Below are positions 1-9,537 of a stretch of DNA of 53,477 nt, one piece after another. Source of the DNA: Myxococcus vastator (GTDB lineage: Bacteria > Myxococcota > Myxococcia > Myxococcales > Myxococcaceae); assembly GCF_010894475.1 (NCBI RefSeq), contig NZ_JAAIYB010000004.1, positions 1 through 53,477 on the forward strand, written 5' to 3'. Every line of letters begins with the position of its first letter. Position 1 is the first letter of the stretch. The notes below the pieces were generated by a model. That model saw only the letters and a list, made by a program, of their open reading frames with translations. It searched no databases and had not been told where the DNA came from. A program made the position numbers and the translations under genes.

Positions 1-281
1 GGGACGGGCTCCATCCGCGTCTCCAGCGCGGGAGGCTCCAAGGGGGGCAGGTCCTCCTCCGGGGAGAAGGACGCCACGGGGCCCATGCGCGTCTCCTCGG
101 TGAGCGGCTCCACCGGGCCCAGGCGCGTCTCCTCGAAGCGGGGCTCCACGGGCCCCAGGCGCGTCTCCTCGGGGCGCGTGAGGAGCGGAATGTCCCGCGT
201 CGCGTCCTCGTCCTCCTCCGGCGCGATGCGTGGCTCCTCGGAACGCCCCGGGCGACCGGGCCGCCTCTTCCCGTCAGACAT
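1..281 (-). CDS. Repeat-containing acidic protein, N-terminal part (runs off the left edge)
   Basis: Only the first ~93 residues are in the window. Translation begins MSDGKRRPGRPGR at an ATG preceded on the minus strand by a GAGAGGGA ribosome-binding site. The visible part is hydrophilic, with a basic start and then an acidic Pro/Glu-rich stretch built on a 12-residue repeat (core ETRLGPVEP) between about residues 38 and 73. There is no signal peptide or membrane segment. I do not recognise the family. Low-complexity linkers of this kind often precede a folded domain, which would lie outside the window. It follows the symporter on the same strand after 93 nt, so co-transcription is possible but not shown. 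Confidence 0.7.
   Translation of the reverse strand, partial: MSDGKRRPGRPGRSEEPRIAPEEDEDATRDIPLLTRPEETRLGPVEPRFEETRLGPVEPLTEETRMGPVASFSPEEDLPPLEPPALETRMEPV
63..170 (-). repeat. Three tandem 36-nt in-frame units
   Basis: Three consecutive 36-nt units (135-170, 99-134 and 63-98 on the minus strand) encode EETRLGPVEPRF, EETRLGPVEPLT and EETRMGPVASFS. A fourth, degraded unit follows towards the window edge and reads EEDLPPLEPPAL. Spacing is exactly one unit and the frame is kept, so this is a coding repeat rather than a CRISPR-like array. Confidence 0.8.
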
Positions 282-374
282 GTCCGTCCCTCTCCCGGGC
301 GAGCATACTGCAAGGCCGGGCCGGCGCCCCTTCCCGGACGCCTCCCGGCCTTCACCGCCCTGGGCGCCGCGGAC

Positions 375-2087
375 TCAGGCCCCCGGGGCCGGGGCCGGCG
401 TCTCGCCGCGCGGCAGGACGGCCTGCATCACCAGGCTCAGCACCACCACCAGCGCGCAGCCGATGACGTTGAACCAGAGGTAGCCCACGTCGGAGAGGAA
501 GAAGAGGGCAATCACCGTCGCCTGGGAGATGACGGCCGCCGCGAACACGGCGTGGCCGCGCACCTGCTTCACGAAGAAGGCCACCAGGAAGATGCCCAGC
601 ACCGTCCCGTAGAAGATGGAGCCCAGGATGTTGATGGCCTGGATGAGGTTGTCCAGGAGCGACGCGAAGGTCGCGAAGGCCACCGCGACCAGTCCCCAGA
701 ACACGGTGAACAGCTTGGACACCACCAGCACGTGCCGGTCCGAGGCGCCGGGCTGGAACACCCGCCGGTAGAAGTCCACCGTCGTGGTGGTCCCCAACGC
801 CGTCAGCTCGCTGGCGATGGAGCTCATGGCCGCGGACAGAATGACGGCGATGAGCAACCCGAACAGCCCGCTGGGCAACCAGCGCTTCACGAAGGCGATG
901 AAGATGTAGTCCGAGTCCTTCGTCTCCGCGCCCGGGAGCGCGCGCGCCACCATGTCCTTGGCCTCCTGCCGGACCGCGCTCGCCTGCCGCGCCGCGCCCT
1001 GGAGCAGCGCCCGCGACGCCTCTCCGGCCGCCACGTCGCCTGACTCGACGGCGGACAGGTAGCGCTCCACCTCCGCGCGCTTGCCGGACTGGACCTGCTC
1101 CCACGTCGCCTCCAGCGCGGCGTACTCGGCCGCCTGCGCCGTGCCCTGCACGCGGGTGCGCAGCGTCTCGTTGAAGAGCAGCGGCGGCGTGCTGAACTGG
1201 TAGAAGACGAAGACGAGAATCCCGACGAAGAGGATGAGGAACTGCATCGGGATTTTCAGCACGCCGTTGAAGAGCAGCCCCAGCCGGCTCTCCGCGATGG
1301 AGCGGCCCGTCAGGTAGCGGCCCACCTGGGACTGGTCCGTGCCGAAGTACGACAGCGACAGGAACAGCCCGCCCGTGATGCCGGACCAGAAGTTGTAGCG
1401 GTCCTGCATGTCGAAGTCGAAGCTCACCAGGTTCATCCGGCCGAACGCGCCCGCGACGTCCACCGCCTTGCCGAACGACACGTGCTCCGGAAGGCGCCAG
1501 AGGATGACCGCGGCGGCCACCACCATGCCGCCCATCATCACCACCATCTGCTGCTTCTGCGTCTGGCTCACCGCCTTGGAGCCGCCCGTCACCGTGTAGA
1601 GGATGACCAGCGCGCCCATGGCGATGACCGTCGGCTCCAGGGGCCAGCCGAGGATGGTGGAGAGGATGATGGCCGGCGCGTAGATGGTGATGCCCGCGGC
1701 CAGCCCGCGCTGGATGAGGAAGAGGAAGGCGCCCAGCAGCCGCGTCTTCAGGTCGAACCGCGACTCCAGGTATTCGTACGCGGTGATGACGTTCAGCCGG
1801 TAGTAGATGGGCACGAAGACAGCGCTGATGATGACCATCGCGATCGGCAGTCCGAAGTAGAACTGCACGAAGCGCATCCCGTCTTCGTAGGCCTGCCCGG
1901 GGACGGAGAGGAAGGTGACGGCGCTGGCCTGCGTGGCCATGACGCCCAGGCCAATGGTGGGCCACTTCAGCTCACGGCCGCCGCGCAGGTACTCGTCGCT
2001 GGTGGCCGTCCCTCGGGACTTCCAGAGGCCCCACGCCACGATGGACGCAATCGTCCCGCCCAGGACGAGCCAGTCGAGCCCCGTCAC
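375..2087 (-). CDS. Sodium:solute symporter (SSS family)
   Basis: Predicted inner-membrane sodium-coupled transporter of 570 aa with about 13 hydrophobic segments. The N-terminus is WLVLGGTIASIVAWGLWKSR followed by an RGGRELKWPTIGLG loop. Family-typical features include the TQASAVTFLSVPGQAYEDG stretch near TM2-3 and the FGTDQSQVGRYLTGRS region. A charged insert of about 80 residues rich in Ala, Glu and Arg (around residues 300-380) separates membrane segments. The start is a GTG at 2087 whose GTGA overlaps the stop of the upstream 59-aa gene. An in-frame ATG further upstream would run through that small gene and is rejected. The substrate cannot be read from sequence. Co-transcription with a PIG-L deacetylase suggests a sugar-like or deacetylated product, by inference. 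Confidence 0.9.
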   Translation of the reverse strand: MTGLDWLVLGGTIASIVAWGLWKSRGTATSDEYLRGGRELKWPTIGLGVMATQASAVTFLSVPGQAYEDGMRFVQFYFGLPIAMVIISAVFVPIYYRLNVITAYEYLESRFDLKTRLLGAFLFLIQRGLAAGITIYAPAIILSTILGWPLEPTVIAMGALVILYTVTGGSKAVSQTQKQQMVVMMGGMVVAAAVILWRLPEHVSFGKAVDVAGAFGRMNLVSFDFDMQDRYNFWSGITGGLFLSLSYFGTDQSQVGRYLTGRSIAESRLGLLFNGVLKIPMQFLILFVGILVFVFYQFSTPPLLFNETLRTRVQGTAQAAEYAALEATWEQVQSGKRAEVERYLSAVESGDVAAGEASRALLQGAARQASAVRQEAKDMVARALPGAETKDSDYIFIAFVKRWLPSGLFGLLIAVILSAAMSSIASELTALGTTTTVDFYRRVFQPGASDRHVLVVSKLFTVFWGLVAVAFATFASLLDNLIQAINILGSIFYGTVLGIFLVAFFVKQVRGHAVFAAAVISQATVIALFFLSDVGYLWFNVIGCALVVVLSLVMQAVLPRGETPAPAPGA

Positions 2088-2263
2088 GCGTACACCTCGG
2101 TGACCACCCAGAACAGGGCGACGAACAGGACGAAGGTGCCCAGCACCAGGAGGTAGATGTTGCGCCACGAGCCCAGCAGCGGCGGCGCGTCATCGAGCTC
2201 GGGCCGGTGCGCGGGGGCGTCGCCGACGGGCTCACGAGGGGTCAGGTTGGGGGCGGTGCTCAT
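2084..2263 (-). CDS. 59-aa single-helix membrane protein, candidate symporter partner
   Basis: A small gene between the deacetylase and the symporter. The product begins [12 protein letters not shown], has a soluble Pro/Asp-rich N-terminus of about 30 residues, and ends in one transmembrane helix (NIYLLVLGTFVLFVALFWVV). Its ATG overlaps the upstream stop as ATGA (2260-2263) and its own stop overlaps the symporter GTG as GTGA, so all three genes look translationally coupled. Nearly every codon ends in G or C, as expected for real coding sequence here. Small helical partners are known for other symporters of this superfamily (for example the DUF4212 subunit beside acetate-type permeases). This one does not resemble that family in detail, so the partner role is inference. 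Confidence 0.8.
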   Translation of the reverse strand: MSTAPNLTPREPVGDAPAHRPELDDAPPLLGSWRNIYLLVLGTFVLFVALFWVVTEVYA

Positions 2264-4743
2264 TGAGAGAGGATGTTGGCTAGCAGGCGGTAGGCGCCGG
2301 GGACCCCGGCGGGGAGCTGACGGAAGAAAGCGAGGCCCGTGTAGACGAACGTGCCCTTGCCGTGGCGGGCGACCAGCAGCGAGCCCTGGAGCGGCGCCTC
2401 GCCGGCATCATGCATGGCGAAGACAGGCTGGTAGCGAGCGTCCCACGACGACGCGAAGTAGAGGCCGCGCTCCTGCACCCAGCCCTCGAAGTCCGCGGCC
2501 GTCAGCGCATTGGGCGCGCGCAGCAGCGGCTCATCGGCGCGCAGCGGCGTCATCACCGCCGCCTCATTCGTCACGCGCTCGCGGCCAATCTCCAGCGGAT
2601 AGGGCCCGACGAAGGACGTGAGCGGCCCCACGCGGCTGTTGGTGTTGTACTGGACCACCAGCCGTCCGCCGCCCTCCACGTACTGGAGCAGCCGCTCCCG
2701 GTGGACGATGAGGTGCGGGTTGGCGTTGAAGGCGCGCACGCCCACGAGGATGGCGTCGAAGCGCTCCAGCTTCTCCCGGGCCAGCCGCTCCTCGGGGAGC
2801 AGCGTCACCTCGTAGCCCACCGCGCTCAGGCTCTCCGCGACGCGGTCGCCCGGCCCGGGGATGTAGCCGATGCGCTTGCCCTTCATGGCCAGGGAGAGCG
2901 GCACCGCCGTGGCCGTGGACGGCTGGCGCACCGTCAGCGGCGGGATGTGGGGATAGGACACGGAGCGGGCACGCCAGGACCAGACGCGGTCCCCCACGTC
3001 GACGTCCACGGAGAGGTCTCCCTTCCGCGTCGAGCCCTGGGGCGGTGTCACCTGGAAGGTGAGGGTGCGCTCGTCTCCGCGCGCCGCGAGCTTGAACTCG
3101 ACCGACGCGGGCTCCACGCGCCAGCCGGGCGGCGCCACCATCCGCACCGTGCCCGGCACCTGGTCCATGCCCGCGGCCAGCACCACCGGCACGGCGCGGG
3201 GCTCGCCGTTGGGGAACATGAGCACGTCCTGCGCCAGCGTGGCGGTGACGGGCGGGACGACCTCGAAGTCACGGTAGAGCTCGCCACGCACCGGGTCCGT
3301 CCAGACGTAGACCACCGGACGCACCGCGCGGAAGCGCCGGCCCGCGACCTGGTATTCGAACGCCACCGACAGCGCGGGGACGCCCTCCGGCTGGCCGGTG
3401 AGCGCGCGGTCCTCGCCCTCGAGCGTGTAGAGCCCCCCGGTGACGGGCTCGCGGAGCCAGTAGGGCGTGGAGATGGGCGCCGTCACCGGCAGCGTCACCG
3501 TGCGCGACAGCTTCATGGGCACGTTCGCCCCCAGCGCCTTCCCCACGGCCTCGGGCTTCTCGCCCGGCAGCGTCAGCCCCACCCACTCGACGGCGGCGGG
3601 CGAGCGGTTCAGCGCCACCACGTCCAACGTCACCGGCAGCCCCGGGATGCCCGTGGGCGCGGCGGCGCGCACCTCCAGGAACAGGCCCGCGCAGGCGGCG
3701 ATGAGCGCCTCCGTCTCACGCAGCTTGGGCGCCTTCCACGGGTGGGTGTCCGGCAGCGCGGTCAGCGCCTCGTGGACGCGAACGAGCGCGGGCAGGGAGC
3801 GGTGAGGGGCGCGCGCGTCGAACGCCTTCGTCGCGGCGGCCACCGCGCGGGACACCGCGGCGGAGTCCTTCCAGCGCCTCCAGGAGAAGTCGAGCCCCTC
3901 GAACACGTCGCGCTTCGGGAGCGTCCCCGCCAGCGGCGTGAAGTACTCCGCGCTGGGGCCCCGGTCCGCGGCCTGGCCGAAGCCCTGGCTCTTGTGCTGG
4001 CTGCGGCTCTCCGCGGCCACCTCGCCCCACGAACGCCCGAGCAACGCGTCGTAGCCGCCCACCTCCAGCTTCACGTAGCGGGACAGGTCCTCGTCGGGCT
4101 TGAACCACCACGAGGAGGCGTTCTGCAGCAGGCGGTCCGCCTTCCACGGCTTCACCTCGGAGAGCTGCTCCGGGAAGCGCTTCGGGTCGGCGGCGGCGAT
4201 GAAGGCCTCCGCCGCCAGCAGCGCGGAGGCCGTGTGGTGGCCGTGGTTCGGCGGCTTCGTGGTGAAGCGGGTGATGATGACGTCCGGCTGGAAGCGGCGG
4301 ATGGCGAGCACCACGTCGGCCAGCACCGCTTCATGTCCCCAGATGCGCAGCGCCTCTTCCGCGCTCTTCGAGTAGCCGAAGTCCCGCGCCCGCGTGAAGA
4401 ACTGCTCCGCGCCGTCCACGCTCCGCGCGGCGAGCAGCTCGTGCGTGCGGATGAGCCCCAACAGGGCGTCCTGCTCGGTGCCGATGAGGTTCTGCCCACC
4501 ATCGCCGCGCGTCACGGACAGGTACCCCGCGCGCAGGCCGCGCTCTCCCACCAGCCACGCGAGCAAGCGCGTGTTCTCGTCGTCCGGGTGGGCCGCGACA
4601 TAGAGCACGCTGCCCGTCACGCCGAGCCGCTTCAGGCCCGCCGCGATTTCACCCGCATGGAGCTGCCGGGGAGGCCGCGCCACCGCCGTCGACCCGATTC
4701 CAAGGCTCATGGCCAGCGTCATTCCGAGGAGCAGGTTCCGCAT
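2260..4743 (-). CDS. Secreted PIG-L (LmbE-like) deacetylase, large multidomain form
   Basis: 827-aa exported protein. A cleavable signal peptide ([22 protein letters not shown]) supports the ATG at 4743 rather than an upstream in-frame ATG. The PIG-L domain follows at about residues 45-300, with the zinc/catalytic motif AHPDDE (H52, D54, D55) and a distal NHGHH motif near residue 167. Family members hydrolyse N-acetyl groups of N-acetylglucosamine-type sugars. The remaining ~500 residues contain beta-sandwich-like (NEW3-type) segments and a C-terminal region resembling a class I amidotransferase-like Rossmann fold ([13 protein letters not shown], then [10 protein letters not shown]). This long form is distinct from the short BshB1 deacetylase encoded divergently nearby. 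It is the first gene of the operon with the 59-aa protein and symporter. Confidence 0.88.
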   Translation of the reverse strand: MRNLLLGMTLAMSLGIGSTAVARPPRQLHAGEIAAGLKRLGVTGSVLYVAAHPDDENTRLLAWLVGERGLRAGYLSVTRGDGGQNLIGTEQDALLGLIRTHELLAARSVDGAEQFFTRARDFGYSKSAEEALRIWGHEAVLADVVLAIRRFQPDVIITRFTTKPPNHGHHTASALLAAEAFIAAADPKRFPEQLSEVKPWKADRLLQNASSWWFKPDEDLSRYVKLEVGGYDALLGRSWGEVAAESRSQHKSQGFGQAADRGPSAEYFTPLAGTLPKRDVFEGLDFSWRRWKDSAAVSRAVAAATKAFDARAPHRSLPALVRVHEALTALPDTHPWKAPKLRETEALIAACAGLFLEVRAAAPTGIPGLPVTLDVVALNRSPAAVEWVGLTLPGEKPEAVGKALGANVPMKLSRTVTLPVTAPISTPYWLREPVTGGLYTLEGEDRALTGQPEGVPALSVAFEYQVAGRRFRAVRPVVYVWTDPVRGELYRDFEVVPPVTATLAQDVLMFPNGEPRAVPVVLAAGMDQVPGTVRMVAPPGWRVEPASVEFKLAARGDERTLTFQVTPPQGSTRKGDLSVDVDVGDRVWSWRARSVSYPHIPPLTVRQPSTATAVPLSLAMKGKRIGYIPGPGDRVAESLSAVGYEVTLLPEERLAREKLERFDAILVGVRAFNANPHLIVHRERLLQYVEGGGRLVVQYNTNSRVGPLTSFVGPYPLEIGRERVTNEAAVMTPLRADEPLLRAPNALTAADFEGWVQERGLYFASSWDARYQPVFAMHDAGEAPLQGSLLVARHGKGTFVYTGLAFFRQLPAGVPGAYRLLANILSQ

Positions 4744-4849
4744 TCGGGCGGACCCTATAACAAGCCTCTCCCCCGCGCACGGACGCACACGACGTGCGAG
4801 CGTGCACTTCCGGTGGCGCGCCCGCCACGACCTGTTATCACGACATGCC

Positions 4850-6475
4850 GTGACGTCCTCGTTCTCGACCGCGTGGCTTCGCGGAGATGCGTCCGCGCTC
4901 TCCTTCCTCCCCGACGACTATCGACACCGTGAGGCGCGCGCCCGGGCCGTAGCCGCCGCCGCGTCGCGCACGGTGTCGCCCACGCTGATGGACGTCCTCG
5001 CCGCGCAGAACGCGCGCCTCGCGCCCAGTCCCGCCCGGGAGCGCAACCTCGCGCTGCTCGCGCGGCCCGGCACCGTGGCGGTGGTGACGGGGCAGCAGAT
5101 GGGCCTCTTCCTGGGCCCGCTGTACACGCTCTACAAGGCGGCGTCCGCCATCGTCACGGCGCGCGCGCTTCGGGAAGAAACCGGCCGGCCCTGTGTTCCC
5201 GTCTTCTGGCTCCAGACGGAGGACCACGACCTCCCGGAGATTGACCACTGCGTCCTCCCACGTCCGGGCGGAGGACCCTGTCGCCTGGCGCTCGAGCTTC
5301 CGGATGCAGCAGCGTCTCGGGCGCCCATCGCCCATCGCCACCTGGGACCGAGCGTCCTCCCTGCCCTGGCCACCCTCCGCGCCGAGCTGGAAGCAGAGCC
5401 CCACGCGGAGGAGTTCCTCTCCCTGCTGGAGCGGGCCTACCGTCCCGAAGCCACGCTCGCGGGCGCCTTCACCGACGTGCTGTCGTCCCTCTTCGCCGAC
5501 GAGGGCCTTGTCTTCCTCGACCCGCGAGACGCACGGCTGGCGCCGCTGGCCGCGCCCGTGCATCGCTTCGCCCTCCAGGAAGCGGAGGCACTCTCCTCCG
5601 TGCTCGCGGCCCGAGCGGAGGCGCTCACCCACGCGGGCTACACGGTGCAGGTCCACGTCCGTCCGGGCTCGCCGCTCAGCTTCTTCTCTCCGGATGCGCT
5701 CGATGGCCCACGCTACCGGATGGATCCGGCGGAAGCGGGCGCCTGGAGTCTGGTGGGCCACCCGGACAACAGCGCCATCACCCAGGACGCGCTGCACGCG
5801 GCCCTGGAGCGCGAGCCGCTGCGCTTCACCACGTCCGCGCTGCTGCGTCCCCTCCTCCAGGACACCTGGCTCCCCACGGCCGCGTATGTCGGCGGCCCGG
5901 GCGAGCTGGCCTACTTCGCGCAACTGGCGCCGCTCTACGCCCACGCGGGCCGGCCGATGCCGCTCGCCATTCCCCGGGCGCGCTTCCGCGTGCTCGATGA
6001 CCGCGCGCGCCGGTGGCTGGACAAGGTGGGGCTCCAGCCCGATGAGGTGAACGTGCCGCGCGACACGCTGCTCACGCGGCTGGCCACGCGTGATGCACCG
6101 GAGTCGCTGGAGACGCCCGAGGCCCTGGAGGCCCGCCTCTTCGGCGCGTTCTCCTCCGAGCTGGAGCGCGTCGCCGGACAGGTGTCGGCGGTGGACGCGA
6201 ACCTCCAGGACGCGCTGCGCCGCACCCAGGGCACGGTGCGGGTCGCGGTGTCCCGGCTGACGGGCCGCTACCGCCGCGCGCTCGCCCGGCGCGATGCCAC
6301 GGCGGCCGAACAGGTGGACCGCCTGCGCACCTTCCTCTTCCCGGAGGACGCGCCCCAGGAGCGTGTCCTCGGGCTGCCCTACTTCGCCTGCCGCATCGGG
6401 ACGCGCGCCTTCACCCGGTTGGTGCTGGACGCGTGTGTCCCCTTCTCCGGTGACTCGAAGGACCTGACGCCATGA
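4850..6475 (+). CDS. bshC: Bacillithiol biosynthesis cysteine-adding enzyme BshC
   Basis: 541 aa, the usual family length. BshC is the putative last enzyme of bacillithiol synthesis, adding cysteine to glucosaminyl-malate. Diagnostic stretches are [20 protein letters not shown] and [16 protein letters not shown] in the Rossmann-like core, with a helical, Arg-rich C-terminal region. The start is the GTG at 4850: the nearby ATG at 4845 hits a stop at once, and the upstream in-frame ATG at 4709 would reach into the divergent deacetylase gene. It heads a three-gene operon, its stop overlapping the bshB1 ATG by 4 nt. The divergent intergenic region (106 nt) should hold promoters for both directions, but I see no clear Shine-Dalgarno sequence. 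Confidence 0.93.
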   Translation: MTSSFSTAWLRGDASALSFLPDDYRHREARARAVAAAASRTVSPTLMDVLAAQNARLAPSPARERNLALLARPGTVAVVTGQQMGLFLGPLYTLYKAASAIVTARALREETGRPCVPVFWLQTEDHDLPEIDHCVLPRPGGGPCRLALELPDAAASRAPIAHRHLGPSVLPALATLRAELEAEPHAEEFLSLLERAYRPEATLAGAFTDVLSSLFADEGLVFLDPRDARLAPLAAPVHRFALQEAEALSSVLAARAEALTHAGYTVQVHVRPGSPLSFFSPDALDGPRYRMDPAEAGAWSLVGHPDNSAITQDALHAALEREPLRFTTSALLRPLLQDTWLPTAAYVGGPGELAYFAQLAPLYAHAGRPMPLAIPRARFRVLDDRARRWLDKVGLQPDEVNVPRDTLLTRLATRDAPESLETPEALEARLFGAFSSELERVAGQVSAVDANLQDALRRTQGTVRVAVSRLTGRYRRALARRDATAAEQVDRLRTFLFPEDAPQERVLGLPYFACRIGTRAFTRLVLDACVPFSGDSKDLTP

Positions 6476-7278
6476 GCGCGAACGACACCGCCTACGGCAT
6501 CGACGTGCTCGCCTTTGGCCCACACCCGGATGACGTGGAGCTGTTCTGCGGCGGGCTGCTGGCGAGCATGGCCACCCGTGGCTACCGCACCGGCATCGTC
6601 GACCTGACGCGCGGAGAGAAGAGCTCGCGCGGCACGCTCCAGTCCCGCGCGGAGGAGACGGAGGCCGCCACCCGCGCGCTGGGGCTGGCCCACCGGGAGA
6701 ACCTGGAGCTGCCCGACGGCTGGCTCAATCCGTGGGCGGGCTTCGACACGCCCGAGCCCGAGCGCACCCGCACCGCCGCCGTGGCCCGCGTGGTGGAGGC
6801 GCTGCGCCGCCTGCGTCCGGAGCTCGTCGTGGTGCCGTGGGAGCAGGAGCGGCACCCGGACCACGAGGCGGCCAGCGCGCTGGTGACGCGCGCCCTCTTC
6901 TTCGCGGGCGTGCGCAAGTTCGACGCGGGGCCCGCCGCGGAGCCCTTCACGCCGCGGCAGGTCCTCTACTACCCGCTGCGGCACCTGGCCGAGCCCAGCG
7001 TCGTCGTGGACGTCTCCGCCGTCTACGAGCGCAAGCTGGCGGCGGTGCACTGCTACGCCAGTCAGGTGCAGCCCCGCCCGGACGCGCCGCCCACGCTGGT
7101 GGGCTCACCGCTGTCGCTGTCGTCGCTGGAGGCCAGGGACCGCTTCTATGGCGCGCGGATGGGCGTCACCCACGGCGAGCCCTACGTCCTCCGCGAGACG
7201 CTGGGACTGGCCGACCCGCTCGACCACTTCCGCCGGAATAGCTTCGCCCGGCCCCTGTTCTTCCCGGCACGCACATGA
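6472..7278 (+). CDS. bshB1: Bacillithiol biosynthesis deacetylase BshB1
   Basis: 268-aa PIG-L-fold zinc deacetylase that removes the acetyl group from GlcNAc-malate, the second step of bacillithiol synthesis. The N-terminal motif [14 protein letters not shown] supplies His18, Asp20 and Asp21, and the distal [11 protein letters not shown] motif supplies further zinc-site histidines. [11 protein letters not shown] and the late SQVQPR segment fit BshB1 better than generic LmbE proteins. The ATG overlaps the bshC stop (ATGA) and the stop overlaps the bshA ATG in the same way. No signal peptide, so it is cytosolic, unlike the large PIG-L protein encoded on the other strand. Confidence 0.92.
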   Translation: MSANDTAYGIDVLAFGPHPDDVELFCGGLLASMATRGYRTGIVDLTRGEKSSRGTLQSRAEETEAATRALGLAHRENLELPDGWLNPWAGFDTPEPERTRTAAVARVVEALRRLRPELVVVPWEQERHPDHEAASALVTRALFFAGVRKFDAGPAAEPFTPRQVLYYPLRHLAEPSVVVDVSAVYERKLAAVHCYASQVQPRPDAPPTLVGSPLSLSSLEARDRFYGARMGVTHGEPYVLRETLGLADPLDHFRRNSFARPLFFPART

Positions 7279-8438
7279 ATGCCCCGCTCAACGTGGCCAT
7301 CACCTGCTTTCCGACCTTCGGTGGCAGCGGCATGGTCGCCACGGAGATTGGCCTCGCGATGGCGGACCGGGGCCACCGCGTCCACTTCATCGCCCGGGAC
7401 TTGCCGGTGCGCCTCCATGGCGCGAACCGGAAGGTCGTCTTCCACGAGGTGACGGAGAGCGACTACCCGGCGCTCCAGCAGTCCAGCACCTATCCCATCG
7501 CGCTGGCGTCCAAGATGATTGAGGTCGCCAGCTACGAGCGCCTGGACATCCTGCACGTCCACTACGCGGTGCCGCACGCCACCGCGGCGTGGATGGCGCG
7601 CGAGGTGCTGGGCCACAGGGCGCCGCGCGTCGTCACCACGCTGCACGGGACGGACACCACGCTGGTGGGAATCGACCCCAGCTACCTGCCGATTACGCGC
7701 TTCTCCATCATGCGCAGCGACGCGGTGACGGTGCCGTCCGCCTACCTGCGCCGCGCGACGTGGCGGGGCTTCGACATCCCCGAGCGCGTCCCCATCGACG
7801 TCATCACCAACTTCGTGGACACCGCGCGCTATGCACCGGTGAGAGACCGCGCCTGCCTGCGCGCGCTCTTCCCGGCCCTGCACGACCATGAGCCGGTGCT
7901 CGTCCACGTCTCCAACTTCCGGCCGGTGAAGCGCATCACCGACGTGGCCGCCATCTTCACCGAGGTCCACCGCCACCGTCCCTGCCGGCTGGTGATGGTG
8001 GGAGACGGCCCGGAGCGCTCGCCCGTGGAGCGGATGCTGCGGGAGAAGGGCCTGGAGGGCCGCGTCGCGTTCCTCGGCAAGCAGGACCGCTTCGAGGAGC
8101 TGCTCGCCGCCTCCGACGTCTTCCTCCTCCCCAGCGAACAGGAGAGCTTCGGGCTCGCCGCGCTGGAGGCGCTGAGCTGTGGCATCCCCGTGGTGGCCAG
8201 CGACCTGGGCGGAATCCCGGAGCTCGTCACGCACGGCGAGACAGGCTTCCTGGCGCCGCTGGGTGACGTCCCGGCCATGGCCCGGCACGTGCTCACGCTG
8301 GTCGAGGACGCGGAGCGCTGGCAGGGCTTCTCACATCGCGCGCGGGCGCGGGTCCTGGAGCGCTTCCAGAAGGAGCCCGCTGTCGACCGCTACGAGGCGC
8401 TCTACCGCCGGCTCCTGACGGGGCCCCTCCATCGCTGA
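7275..8438 (+). CDS. bshA: N-acetyl-alpha-D-glucosaminyl L-malate synthase BshA
   Basis: 387-aa GT4-family glycosyltransferase with a GT-B fold. It joins UDP-GlcNAc and L-malate in the first step of bacillithiol synthesis. The N-terminal domain shows CFPTFGGSGMVATEIG (nucleotide-sugar loop) and HVHYAVPHATAAWMAREV. TTLHGTDTTLVG is typical of BshA. The C-terminal domain has the EX7E motif ESFGLAALE followed by SCGIPVVASDLGGIPELV. As last gene of the operon it ends 22 nt before the convergent DUF2911 gene. With bshC and bshB1 it makes a complete three-step set in one transcript. Confidence 0.93.
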   Translation: MNAPLNVAITCFPTFGGSGMVATEIGLAMADRGHRVHFIARDLPVRLHGANRKVVFHEVTESDYPALQQSSTYPIALASKMIEVASYERLDILHVHYAVPHATAAWMAREVLGHRAPRVVTTLHGTDTTLVGIDPSYLPITRFSIMRSDAVTVPSAYLRRATWRGFDIPERVPIDVITNFVDTARYAPVRDRACLRALFPALHDHEPVLVHVSNFRPVKRITDVAAIFTEVHRHRPCRLVMVGDGPERSPVERMLREKGLEGRVAFLGKQDRFEELLAASDVFLLPSEQESFGLAALEALSCGIPVVASDLGGIPELVTHGETGFLAPLGDVPAMARHVLTLVEDAERWQGFSHRARARVLERFQKEPAVDRYEALYRRLLTGPLHR

Positions 8439-8460
8439 GGAGCCCCGGGAGCGCGGCGGG

Positions 8461-9309
8461 CTACTTCTTGTTCTTCCACTCCGCCAGCGCCTTGGAGACC
8501 TGGTCACGGTAGAAGAAGTTCTTGTCCTTCTGCCCCAGGTCCCACGCGGCCTGCGCGGCCTTGCGGGCCTCGGCGTACTTGCCCATCTGCGACAGGACGT
8601 CCGCGCGAATCCAGTGGGTGTACCAGGTGGGGTTGGCAACCACGGCCGCGTCGGCGTGCTTCAGCGCGGCGGCGTGGCTCTTGGCGGTGCCCGCCAGATA
8701 GGCGGCGGCGCTCGCGTGCATGCTGGCCGTGCTCTTCTCCGCCTGCTCGATGTTGGCCTTCGCGAGGGCCGCCGTGTCCACCTGGATGGGCACGGAGACG
8801 CGCAGCTTCTCCCACTCCAGGTCCAGCCGCGTGCCGGTGTCCGTGGTGTCGGTGAAGAGGTACGTCAGGCGCTCGCGCGCCGGAATCGCCGTGGTGGTGG
8901 CGCTCACCGAGGCCACGTCCTTGGAGGCGTCATAGGGCGCGCCGCCCCGCCACAGGCCCAGGTCCGAGTTCAGCATCACCTTCCAGCCCTTCTGCGAGGG
9001 CAGGCTGACGATGGCGTAGGAGCCCGCCGGGACGGCCTTGCCGCCGAAGGTGACGGGGTGGCTGAAGGTAATCTTCGTCGCCGCGTTGGCGCCGCTGCGC
9101 CACGCCTTGTCGTTGGGGACCAGCTCGCCCCAGACCTTCCGGCCCTTCACGGCGGGGCTGGAATATTCGACGGAAATCTCCGAGACGCCCACCTCCTGCA
9201 TCACCTTCGCCGCGGGGCTGGGGGCCGGCAGCTTGAGCTGCGCCAGCGCGGGCGTCGCCGACAGGGTCATGAGCGCGGAGGCCATACAGCCGAGAAGCTG
9301 GTTCTTCAT
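8461..9309 (-). CDS. Exported DUF2911-domain protein with helical repeat tail
   Basis: 282 aa. The ATG at 9309 has a GTGAGGAC ribosome-binding site and gives a clean signal peptide (MKNQLLGCMASALMTLSATPALAQ). Residues ~30-175 match DUF2911: VSVEYSSPAVKGRKVWGELV-like region, WRSGANAATKITFSHPV, and GSYAIVSLPSQKGWKVMLN. Residues ~190-282 form Ala-rich paired helices like tetratricopeptide repeats (YAEARKAAQAAWDLGQKDKN). DUF2911 proteins are periplasmic or secreted and of unknown function. An upstream in-frame ATG at 9408 is rejected because it would hide the signal peptide. Confidence 0.85.
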   Translation of the reverse strand: MKNQLLGCMASALMTLSATPALAQLKLPAPSPAAKVMQEVGVSEISVEYSSPAVKGRKVWGELVPNDKAWRSGANAATKITFSHPVTFGGKAVPAGSYAIVSLPSQKGWKVMLNSDLGLWRGGAPYDASKDVASVSATTTAIPARERLTYLFTDTTDTGTRLDLEWEKLRVSVPIQVDTAALAKANIEQAEKSTASMHASAAAYLAGTAKSHAAALKHADAAVVANPTWYTHWIRADVLSQMGKYAEARKAAQAAWDLGQKDKNFFYRDQVSKALAEWKNKK

Positions 9310-9537
9310 CGTCCTCACTTCATCCTTTCCGACCCGGGAAGGGTCGCAGAGCCGGTGGAGTGTATAGACGAGGTCTGGCTCCACCTCACGTTCCACCTTG
9401 GCCCGCACCGCGTCATGCGGCTTTCGGCCAGGGAGGGGCTCGGGCGCCCTCTACATACGAAGGGAGGTGGACATTCCGTGACATTGCGTGGTTCCTCCAC
9501 CCGCCCACCCTGGCCATGCTGCGCGCCGAGGAGACCC

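Noticed and set aside
4709-4849. Upstream start for bshC at 4709
   Set aside because: It would overlap the divergent deacetylase gene's signal peptide region and add ~47 Arg-rich residues absent from the family. GTG 4850 gives normal length.
2362-4932. Long plus-strand frame opposite the PIG-L deacetylase gene
   Set aside because: Antisense shadow: Arg/His/Gly-rich, no start signal, and the opposite strand encodes a clear enzyme with signal peptide.
8614-9537. Plus-strand extension of the AAA ATPase gene back to 8614
   Set aside because: It runs antisense through the DUF2911 gene and its sequence is Arg/Gly/His-rich. The ATG at 9538 has a strong ribosome-binding site and starts the fold.
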